Source of the DNA: CAYNFS01 sp964396685
GTDB taxonomy: Bacteria > Patescibacteriota > Doudnabacteria > UBA920 > 2-01-FULL-46-14
Direction of reading: 5' to 3'
DNA: 8,493 nucleotides
Assembly: GCA_964396685.1 (NCBI GenBank)
Contig: CAYNFS010000022.1
Coordinates: 1-8,493 of the forward strand
Part shown: positions 1-4,677 of the stretch, in pieces
Layout of the letters: every line of letters starts with the position of its first letter
Numbering within the stretch: the stretch's first letter is position 1
Translations under genes and position numbers: made by a program
Notes under the pieces: model-generated
What the model saw: only the letters and a program-made list of their open reading frames with translations
Databases searched by the model: none
What the model was told of the DNA's origin: nothing

Positions 1-54
1 TCTCTATCAAATTGTGACATAATTACTGTTAATTTTTTAGCTTAAACTTGAAAA

Positions 55-141
55 CGGAGGCGGTGGGATTTGAACCCACGATGCCCTTTCGGACATATCT
101 GCTCTCCAAGCAGACGCACTAGACCACTATGCGATCTCTCC
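55..141 (-). tRNA. tRNA-Ser (anticodon GGA), with a poorly paired acceptor stem
   Basis: The minus strand folds as a class II tRNA of 87 nt. The T arm is perfect (GTGGG TTCAAAT CCCAC, 63-79). The anticodon stem TCTGC/GCAGA encloses the loop TTGGAGA, so the anticodon is GGA (105-107), reading UCC/UCU serine codons. A long variable arm (TGTCC GAAA GGGCA, about 82-96) fits tRNA-Ser, and the D stem GCA/TGC pairs. No CCA is encoded; TTTT follows the discriminator G. The odd part is the acceptor stem: GGAGAGA (135-141) against CGCCTCC (56-62) gives only four pairs at the outer end, the inner three being A-C, G-G and A-C. A second 5' half lying upstream (321-355) fits the same 3' strand better, so the locus looks rearranged. 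Confidence 0.85.
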
Positions 142-156
142 GCGCTGTCCCGCCTG

Positions 157-194
157 CCCCATAGCGTCTGCCCACGGCGGACTGCTACTTGGGG
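157..194. repeat. Stem-loop element between tRNA 5' halves
   Basis: An imperfect palindrome with outer arms CCCCATAGC and GCTACTTGGGG and an inner stem GTCTGCC/GGCGGAC around CAC. It directly follows (minus strand) the point where the tRNA-like fragment at 194-217 stops resembling a tRNA, as if the repeat had replaced the rest of that gene. Confidence 0.6.
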
Positions 195-217
195 TTAGAC
201 CACTCCGGCATCTCTCC
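194..217 (-). pseudogene. Truncated tRNA 5' half (tRNA-Ser-like)
   Basis: Minus-strand reading gives GGAGAGA, T, G, CCG and then a D-loop GAGTGGTCTAA, which is a standard start of a bacterial tRNA-Ser. The expected CGG closing the D stem is missing (CCC instead) and the sequence runs into a stem-loop repeat. Its acceptor 5' strand and the following CGC are identical to those of the tRNA at 55-141. No matching 3' half is present, so it is a remnant. Confidence 0.6.
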
Positions 218-231
218 GCTCTGGATGTAAA

Positions 232-307
232 GGTAAACCCCGTCACCACGGCTATAAAGCCGTGATGTGAGGGTTTACACCCGGGGCCTTCTGGTGACGG
301 GGTAAAA
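232..307. repeat. Nested inverted-repeat element
   Basis: Outer arms CCCCGTCACC (238-247) and GGTGACGGGG (293-302) are perfectly complementary. A second pair, GTAAACCC (233-240) and GGGTTTAC (271-278), overlaps the first and offers an alternative fold. An internal hairpin CACGGCT ATAA AGCCGTG lies at 247-264. No coding capacity is seen. It sits between two tRNA 5' halves. Confidence 0.7.
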
Positions 308-320
308 GTTTGGTGCGGGG

Positions 321-355
321 CAAGCAGATGCACTAGACAACTACGCGACGCCTCT
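321..355 (-). pseudogene. Detached tRNA 5' half whose acceptor fits the downstream 3' half
   Basis: Positions 321-348 match 107-134 of the tRNA-Ser gene at 25 of 28 bases (D arm plus 5' side of the anticodon arm). Ahead of it lies AGAGGCG (349-355), which pairs at six of seven positions with the 3' acceptor strand CGCCTCC at 56-62, better than the strand used by the intact-looking copy. After the stem TCTGC the loop reads TTGCCCC, which taken alone would be a Gly GCC anticodon, and the 3' stem is lost after GCA as the sequence enters the inverted-repeat element. It is either the original 5' end of the tRNA-Ser gene separated by an insertion, or the remnant of a tRNA-Gly. Confidence 0.6.
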
Positions 356-400
356 ACTCTTACAAAATTTTACCACAACCGCCCGCAAACAGGAAGCCTA

Positions 401-434
401 GTGTAAAATTCCCGCGGCCGCGGGAATTTTACAC
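401..434. repeat. Perfect 34-bp palindrome (copy 1), downstream of the PaaX/Cas2-like gene
   Basis: Two 17-nt arms, the left one GTGTAAAATTCCCGCGG, are exact reverse complements with no loop; the centre is GCGGCCGC. It ends one base from the stop codon of the gene at 436-966. In the direction of that gene no T-run follows, so it is not an ordinary intrinsic terminator. A degenerate copy lies on the other side of the gene at 1000-1033. Confidence 0.9.
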
Positions 435-435
435 T

Positions 436-966
436 TTATTTGACGCCAAACACTTTTTTTAACTCTGTCTCATTGTCTATCTCGCTCACGGTCAAATAAT
501 GAAAATACTTGCGCAAATTCCATTCTTTAAGCAAGCTATCCAATTCACCTGTAACAGGATATGGCGTAATATACACGCTTTCTTGCAACGGATAAAATCC
601 CAAGTTCTTTAATTCGCCTCTAAGATACTCCCGCCACTTTTTGATGGTTTCCGGCAAATCAAAAATTACGACCCGCCAATGACCGTCCCATTTTTTTATC
701 TTCAGTTTCTCCAGACGCAAATATTTAAGTATTTGCAATTTCCCTTTGGGCGTGAGATGAAAAAAAGATTGATTATTTTTCCCCTTGCTCTGGATGAAAC
801 CGCTCCGCTTCAGATTATAAAGTTTTAGAAAAACACTGCGATAATCCCAGGGCATTTCATTTTTTAATTTTATAGCAATGAAATCCTGGATCGACATTGC
901 GCCCTTGTCCAAGAGGAATCGAAGGACTCTGTAGCTTTCCTCGTTTAATTTCCGCCCTTTTTTCAT
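436..966 (-). CDS. PaaX-like / Cas2-fold protein with N-terminal winged helix
   Basis: The 176-residue protein has an N-terminal helix-turn-helix-like part (about 8-80; the segment ending in SFFHLTPKGK resembles a wing) and a C-terminal domain (about 92-176) that starts KKWDGHWRVVIFDLPE. This is the pattern of the PaaX C-terminal / Cas2-like ferredoxin-fold family that is widespread in Patescibacteria and often annotated as Cas2. Asp103 sits where Cas2 nucleases carry their conserved aspartate. PaaX proteins are transcriptional repressors binding palindromic DNA; that role, or a nuclease role, is inference here. No CRISPR array or cas1 is near, so a CRISPR function is unlikely. The ATG at 964-966 has no Shine-Dalgarno, but a TATAAT lies 5 nt before it, suggesting a leaderless transcript. 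The gene stands alone between two palindrome copies. Confidence 0.8.
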   Translation of the reverse strand: MKKGRKLNEESYRVLRFLLDKGAMSIQDFIAIKLKNEMPWDYRSVFLKLYNLKRSGFIQSKGKNNQSFFHLTPKGKLQILKYLRLEKLKIKKWDGHWRVVIFDLPETIKKWREYLRGELKNLGFYPLQESVYITPYPVTGELDSLLKEWNLRKYFHYLTVSEIDNETELKKVFGVK

Positions 967-971
967 AAGTA

Positions 972-977
972 ATTATA
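972..977 (-). promoter_or_regulatory. -10 box of a leaderless promoter for the PaaX/Cas2-like gene
   Basis: A consensus TATAAT on the minus strand ends 5 nt before the ATG, which would place the transcription start at or next to the start codon. No good -35 is seen at the right spacing; the region where it would lie touches the palindrome at 1000-1033. Confidence 0.5.
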
Positions 978-999
978 CTTTTGCATCATCAAATTCTCT

Positions 1000-1033
1000 G
1001 TGTAAAATTCCAGCGGCCGCAAGACTTTTACAC
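1000..1033. repeat. Degenerate 34-bp palindrome (copy 2), upstream of the PaaX/Cas2-like gene
   Basis: Same length and layout as the palindrome at 401-434. The outer arms GTGTAAAA/TTTTACAC and the centre GCGGCCGC are kept, while the middle of the right arm has diverged. It begins 22 nt upstream of the -10 box of the gene at 436-966, which is where a repressor could block RNA polymerase. Confidence 0.85.
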
Positions 1034-1079
1034 AATTCAAATTTACACTACTCTATGCATCTTCTTCTATCAATGATCA

Positions 1080-2390
1080 TTAAAACAAAACGCTCTGCGG
1101 GCTTTTTGTAAATTGATTCCGCTCCCCCTCTGAAAATACTTTAATAATGCCATAGACTCCGTCGTAGCCGGGAGTGCGGTGGACTTTTTCTTCCCGAACG
1201 CGCTTGATTGCTTCGGCAACCAGTGGACCGGTAATTTTCTCAACATCTTGAACCGGCAAATCCAGGATCACGGCAAACTCGCTGCCGGCAGAATCGATTA
1301 ATTTCCAATAATAATCCTGCACGGTTTTGGTTTTTGATCCGACCCCGAACGCGTCTGCCAAAACTTCTTCCAAAGGGACCAAATGCTTTTGCGCAACATT
1401 GTGAGGAGGCACAAAACCAGCGGGCCTGTCTGCCAACGCCTCTACTCTCGCTTCAACTCCAATTGTCAGTTTCTTGCCGCAATTGGGACACTCGCCATGC
1501 AATTTTTTGGTCTGTGTTGGCGGACAACTGAATTTACAAGGCGCGTGGCCGTCCCAGTGATATTTTCCCTCGTCCGGAAAATATTCAATAGTAAATTTAA
1601 AGCGGCTGCGGTCTTTTTCTTTCAAAATTCGTAAAAATTCTTGATAATTTAATTCTGACTCCGGGATTTCCATGACATTTGCTTCGCGGCCGATTCTAGA
1701 AAACGAATGCGCGTCTGAAGATGAGACAATGCTGAATTTGTCAGTATCTGACACGCGCCAGTTCATCTCGGGATCTGAAGAAAGACCGGTTTCGATGGCA
1801 TAAATATATTTGGTCATTTCGCCAAAACATTCTTCAACAGAATCAAACCCGGATTTGCTGCCAAAAATGCCAAAATAGGGCGTCCAGGCATGCGCTGGAA
1901 TCACCATCGCTTTTTCATCTGCGTCAAGCGCGTATTTTAGAACCTCTTTTGAATCCATGCCCAGAATCGGCCGGCCATCAGAGCCCAACTTAGCGCCATG
2001 ATCCCTTAGAGACTTGTTGAATTTTTCGACAGCTTCAAAACTGGGCAAAACCAAAACATGATGCACTCGCCGCAGTTTGCCGCCTTGCGAATAAATGCAA
2101 GATACTTCGGCGGTTAGAACGAATCGAACTCCCCCATTGCCCCCTCTTTGATTAAAGAGGGGGTTGGGGGAGTTCTCTCCCAATGCCACTCGGAGCTTAT
2201 AAAACCCTTCCTCTGCCGGCTCAAACGCTTCCTTCAATTCCGCCAGCCACAAAGGATGCGTAAAATCCCCAGTGCCCAGCAAATTGACGCCCTTGATCTT
2301 GGCCCATTTGTCAAGATTTTGGGGTATCAAATCCCGGGAGCACGCCCGGGAATATTTGGAATGAATATGCAGATCGGAAATTACGCGCAT
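1080..2390 (-). CDS. Endonuclease Q-like PHP-domain DNA repair nuclease
   Basis: The 436-residue product matches the EndoQ family, which nicks DNA 5' of deaminated bases (uracil, hypoxanthine) and abasic sites. The PHP metal ligands are visible: DLHIH (6-10), GTGDF with Asp42, TAEVS with Glu95, RRVHH (107-111), PAHAW with His167 and SSDAH with Asp226/His228. A zinc finger follows (Cys285, Cys289, Cys301, Cys304), then a helical C-terminal part with helix-hairpin-helix-like segments (about 310-400). The segment AIETGLSSDPEMNWR is also characteristic. The ATG at 2388-2390 has an AGGA 5 nt upstream, lying in the last codons of the preceding acetyltransferase gene, so translation is probably coupled. 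Residues 73-88 are encoded by a palindromic repeat inserted in frame between the first PHP motifs and TAEVS. The tail after about residue 420 looks unconserved. Confidence 0.88.
   Translation of the reverse strand: MRVISDLHIHSKYSRACSRDLIPQNLDKWAKIKGVNLLGTGDFTHPLWLAELKEAFEPAEEGFYKLRVALGENSPNPLFNQRGGNGGVRFVLTAEVSCIYSQGGKLRRVHHVLVLPSFEAVEKFNKSLRDHGAKLGSDGRPILGMDSKEVLKYALDADEKAMVIPAHAWTPYFGIFGSKSGFDSVEECFGEMTKYIYAIETGLSSDPEMNWRVSDTDKFSIVSSSDAHSFSRIGREANVMEIPESELNYQEFLRILKEKDRSRFKFTIEYFPDEGKYHWDGHAPCKFSCPPTQTKKLHGECPNCGKKLTIGVEARVEALADRPAGFVPPHNVAQKHLVPLEEVLADAFGVGSKTKTVQDYYWKLIDSAGSEFAVILDLPVQDVEKITGPLVAEAIKRVREEKVHRTPGYDGVYGIIKVFSEGERNQFTKSPQSVLF
2127..2174. repeat. 48-bp palindromic repeat inside the endoQ-like gene
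   Basis: Outer arms AACTCCCCC and GGGGGAGTT and inner arms CCCCCTCTTT and AAAGAGGGGG form a near-perfect hairpin. At 48 bp it is a multiple of three and it encodes residues 73-88 of the enzyme without a stop. The C/G-run arms are of the kind seen in dispersed intergenic repeats. Confidence 0.85.
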
Positions 2391-2391
2391 T

Positions 2392-2751
2392 TTAATCCTG
2401 CTGCTTGGGTTTTGATTCTCTCAAATTCATTCGAAACTCGACTCCCCAGTTTTGAAATCCGAATTTTTCGTAAAATTTATGAGCATCAATATTGGAGTGA
2501 CGACTGGTTCCCAAAAGCTTGTAGCACCCTTGTTTTTTGGCTTCCTCTATAGCACTCTCCACCAGCTGCCGGCCTAGGCCTTGTTTTCGAAATTCTTTTT
2601 CAACGTATACGTTTTCCAAAAGACCATACGGCTCATCGTGGCGGTCATTTCTGATGATGTAAAGATACGCCCAGCCCACAACTTTCCCGTTTTCCTCGGC
2701 TACGAATTTGATGCCTTGAATATTTTTTTCTTCCAATTTCTTGATTTGCAT
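2392..2751 (-). CDS. Short GNAT-family N-acetyltransferase
   Basis: The 119-residue protein shows the GNAT core: FVAEENGKVVGWAYL (strands 2-3, about 16-30), GLLENVYVEKEFRKQGLGRQLV (strand 4 plus the acetyl-CoA pyrophosphate loop, R/K-x-x-G-x-G at 55-60) and HKFYEKFGFQ near the end (91-100). The substrate cannot be told. It is shorter than the usual 140-170 residues because the N-terminal helices before the central sheet are almost absent; an in-frame TAG immediately precedes the ATG, so no longer form exists, and a repeat element occupies the whole upstream gap. It may be a compact natural form or one truncated at its 5' end by the repeat. Its stop is one base from the endoQ-like start, indicating co-transcription and coupled translation with that nuclease. 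Confidence 0.82.
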   Translation of the reverse strand: MQIKKLEEKNIQGIKFVAEENGKVVGWAYLYIIRNDRHDEPYGLLENVYVEKEFRKQGLGRQLVESAIEEAKKQGCYKLLGTSRHSNIDAHKFYEKFGFQNWGVEFRMNLRESKPKQQD

Positions 2752-2763
2752 TCTATTACGCCT

Positions 2764-2845
2764 GCCATTCCCGCCCCGTATCGCAGTACGGGGTAAACTC
2801 CAGCGGGAATCCAGAACTGGATCCCCGATCGAGTCGGGGATGACA
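2764..2845. repeat. Dispersed 'CATTCCCGC' type repeat, copy 1
   Basis: It opens with CCATTCCCGC and ends with CGGGGATGAC. Internal hairpins are CCCCGTA/TACGGGG (2774-2793) and CCCCGA/TCGGGG (2823-2839), with a central GCGGGAATCCAGAACTGGAT segment. It fills the gap between the yvcK stop and the acetyltransferase start. A related copy lies at 4576-4663 and a short one at 8464-8483. Confidence 0.8.
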
Positions 2846-2847
2846 GA

Positions 2848-3828
2848 TTAAGAAAGTATACTATAAATCATCCCCGCCAATTTGTCTGGATCGTGACGCA
2901 AGAGGCTTCTTTGTAAAGTATCCACCCCGTTTTTGACGAAAATCTTTTTGGAAATCAAAGGTTTGGCAATAACTTTAACTCCCATTTTCTTGACTGTTTC
3001 CAAATCCGGCTCGACAAACAAAGACCGTTGCTTGCGGTAAGCTTTTAAATATTTTGTTTTGGGTCTACCGATATTGACTATGGCCACATCCACACCCTCT
3101 CGCCCAAGATATTTTTGCATTACTTCTACAAAATCCGAAGCTTTGAACCTGTTCGTCTGCCCGTATTTGGTCATCAGATTGGTTATGAGAATTTTTTGCG
3201 CTCTTGACTTTTTTATGGCGGCAACAACCCCGCTAATCAAAAGATTTGGAAGAGTACTGGTATACAAATCCCCGGGGCCGAAAATAATAGCGTCGGCTTC
3301 CTTGACGAGCCTCAAAGCTCTTGGGTTGGCTGGATGATCGGGCTTTAACCTTAAATCTTTAATCTTTAATCTGCCGCTGTGTCTGGGCTCATCTATAAAA
3401 TGCTCGCCTACTATTTTTTTGCCGTTTTCAAGGGTGGCGGTAAGTCTTGTTGGAAAAAGTGTTACCGGAACCACTGCTCCTCTCACGTTCAAAAGCTTTG
3501 CGGCTTCAATGATGGCTTTTTCAATGCTTCCGGTGACTTTCTCGAGTGCGGCCAAGATAACATTCCCGACCGCGTGACCTTTGAGTCCGCCTCTTTCAAT
3601 TCGGTAGGAAAACAACTCGCGCAAGATTGGATCAGTATACGATAAACCCACGAGACATTGACGGATATCTCCCAGCGGCATCACTCCTAGTTCTCTCCGA
3701 AGCCTGCCAGTAGAGCCCCCGTCATCAGCGCTTGAAACGATCACTGAATTGTTTGTCGGGAATTTCCGCAATCCCGAAAGAAGCGTGAATGTCCCCGTCC
3801 CGCCTCCGATTATGACTATATTCCGCAT
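2848..3828 (-). CDS. yvcK: YvcK/GlmR-type gluconeogenesis factor (CofD-like fold)
   Basis: The 326-residue product has the family signatures: GGGTGTF (8-14), SSADDGGSTGRLR (32-44), GGLKGHAVGN (80-89), FGPGDLYTS (183-191) and TNLMTKYGQT (216-225). YvcK/GlmR proteins bind UDP-GlcNAc and help direct carbon into peptidoglycan precursors; they lack the F420 pathway role of true CofD, and no F420 genes are nearby. Length is normal for the family. The ATG follows a consensus TATAAT 24 nt upstream and an AAGGA about 13 nt before it, a rather long spacing. Residues 152-164 (GRLKIKDLRLKPD) overlap a tandem heptanucleotide repeat. The gene has its own promoter and lies upstream of the acetyltransferase-endoQ pair, separated from it by a repeat. 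Confidence 0.92.
   Translation of the reverse strand: MRNIVIIGGGTGTFTLLSGLRKFPTNNSVIVSSADDGGSTGRLRRELGVMPLGDIRQCLVGLSYTDPILRELFSYRIERGGLKGHAVGNVILAALEKVTGSIEKAIIEAAKLLNVRGAVVPVTLFPTRLTATLENGKKIVGEHFIDEPRHSGRLKIKDLRLKPDHPANPRALRLVKEADAIIFGPGDLYTSTLPNLLISGVVAAIKKSRAQKILITNLMTKYGQTNRFKASDFVEVMQKYLGREGVDVAIVNIGRPKTKYLKAYRKQRSLFVEPDLETVKKMGVKVIAKPLISKKIFVKNGVDTLQRSLLRHDPDKLAGMIYSILS
3344..3371. repeat. Tandem heptanucleotide repeat inside yvcK
   Basis: Four consecutive 7-mers read TTTAACC, TTAAATC, TTTAATC, TTTAATC on the plus strand. They encode the lysine-rich stretch around KIKDLRLK in the middle of YvcK. The unit is not a multiple of three, so gain or loss of one copy would shift the frame. 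Confidence 0.65.
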
Positions 3829-3852
3829 AGCCTTGACAAATTCCTTATATTT

Positions 3853-3880
3853 ATTATACTTAGTATTGAGACTTGGCGAA
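3853..3880 (-). promoter_or_regulatory. Probable yvcK promoter
   Basis: A consensus -10 TATAAT lies at 3853-3858 on the minus strand. The -35 candidate TTCGCC (3875-3880) is 16 nt upstream and weak. The implied start leaves a leader of about 17 nt containing AAGGA. Confidence 0.5.
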
Positions 3881-3929
3881 GGCCTGCCCTTTTGGCAGAG
3901 ATTGGCCGCCTTACCGGCGGATAGCCAAG
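3872..3929. repeat. Intergenic stem-loop repeat upstream of yvcK
   Basis: Outer arms CTTGGC/GCCAAG (3872-3877, 3924-3929) enclose two small hairpins, CTGCC CTTTT GGCAG and CCGCC TTACC GGCGG. It overlaps the -35 side of the yvcK promoter and lies just past the DUF3800 gene. A further small hairpin CCCTC GTAAT GAGGG follows at 3940-3954. Confidence 0.6.
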
Positions 3930-3959
3930 CAACTCAAATCCCTCGTAATGAGGGTGTTT

Positions 3960-4525
3960 TCATTTTGTTAAATTTTGTAAATACTCTTCCTTTTCAGCCT
4001 TCTCTACAAGCTCTTTTTCTAACACCTTGCCCAATGAAGCTCCGCGAATACAGCCCGCCCACATATCAGCCAACCGAATTAGCGGTTCGCTTTCATCTCT
4101 TCTGCTTTTTACTAATTCTAGCGAAATGCCCTTAACTCGCAAGGCGTTCGTCAGCTCTCCTGCCTTTTTTTGATCAATACCGTCAATATAAACTCGGGCG
4201 CGATACGCGCCTTTTCCCTGCTTTTTGATGGCTTTTTCCAAAAGGTCGAGTGCGGGCAAGAAATACGGAATTGGTTTATTATAACGACCAAAAAATATCT
4301 CTCCCTTGCCCACTTTTCTTTCCAGAACCATCTGAAGATAATTGATTCTTCTTTCTGCGCGAGATTTGTGCCACTTTCGTTGGCCAGTTTTTGCACTCTT
4401 CTCAATTTCAATTAAATTCTGCCTTAGCATATTTTGATCCTTATCACTTACCACAGCAACAACAATAAAAATTTCGATTTCGTATCTTGCCCTGTTTCAT
4501 CAACATAGCAATAAAGTTTTTGCAT
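3960..4525 (-). pseudogene. DUF3800 protein gene with a single-base frameshift near its 5' end
   Basis: The ATG at 4523-4525 has a good AAAGGA 5 nt upstream and opens MQKLYCYVDETGQDTKSKF, the standard start of DUF3800 proteins with the acidic pair Asp9-Glu10. That frame then runs into TAA (LLLLLW-stop). The continuation IVVAVVVSDKD... lies in the -1 frame and carries on to 3960, including the other family motif LIRLADMWAGCIR. The break falls at a run of five A on the plus strand (4467-4471); a sixth would restore one reading frame of about 188 residues. DUF3800 has been linked to an RNase H-like fold and is often near phage or defence genes, but its role is unknown. The 164-codon part alone would have to start at a GTG (4454) without a ribosome binding site. 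This is a true mutation or an assembly error in a homopolymer. Confidence 0.8.
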
Positions 4526-4526
4526 T

Positions 4527-4565
4527 TTAATCCTTTGGCTTGCCGATGATGACTATGTTCTTCAC
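4527..4565 (-). CDS. 12-codon leader ORF coupled to the DUF3800 gene
   Basis: GTG at 4563-4565 is preceded by AAAGGG and encodes VKNIVIIGKPKD, with its TAA one base before the DUF3800 ATG. The ribosome binding site of the DUF3800 gene lies within its last codons, the same arrangement as between the acetyltransferase and endoQ. An in-frame TGA seven codons upstream of the GTG limits its length. The first eight codons resemble the start of yvcK (MRNIVIIG), so it could also be the remnant of a gene whose body was lost to the adjacent repeat. Whether it is translated is unknown. Confidence 0.3.
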   Translation of the reverse strand: MKNIVIIGKPKD

Positions 4566-4575
4566 AGACCCTTTC

Positions 4576-4663
4576 TGTCATTCCCGTCCGCCTAAGGCGG
4601 AAGAATCTGGTTCTTATGGATCCCCGCCGCAGTTTACCCTCATGAAAATGGGGGCGGGGATGA
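4576..4663. repeat. Dispersed 'GTCATTCCCG' type repeat, copy 2
   Basis: It opens with TGTCATTCCCG and closes with GCGGGGATGAC. It contains the short hairpin TCCGCC TAA GGCGGA and a CCCCGCC/GGCGGGG pairing. It fills the gap between the kbl stop and the leader of the DUF3800 gene. A further inverted repeat TGACCTT/AAGGTCA (4661-4680) spans to the kbl stop codon. Confidence 0.8.
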
Positions 4664-4677
4664 CCTTATTTGGAAGG

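Noticed and set aside
127..333. A 68-codon open frame on the minus strand across the tRNA region
   Set aside because: It overlaps the tRNA gene, tRNA fragments and palindromes and shows no protein-like pattern.
107..348. A group I intron in the anticodon arm of tRNA-Ser
   Set aside because: The intervening 214 nt begins and ends with the same tRNA segment and contains another tRNA 5' half and simple stem-loops; no intron core was recognised. Duplication explains it better.
401..434. The perfect palindrome as an intrinsic terminator of the PaaX/Cas2-like gene
   Set aside because: No T-run follows in the direction of transcription, and a copy also lies upstream of the gene.
436..1033. A CRISPR locus, suggested by the Cas2-like domain and repeated palindromes
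   Set aside because: Only two palindrome copies, 599 bp apart with a gene between them, no spacers and no other cas genes; the N-terminal winged helix points to the PaaX-type family.
3940..3960. Terminator CCCTC-GTAAT-GAGGG followed by TGTTTT
   Set aside because: The T-rich side is on the plus strand, where no gene leads into it; for the minus-strand DUF3800 gene the T-run is on the wrong side.
4463..4480. Programmed -1 frameshifting to make the full DUF3800 protein
   Set aside because: The site reads A TTT TTA, one base short of the canonical T TTT TTA slippery sequence, and no downstream stimulatory structure was recognised; a lost base is simpler, though not excluded.
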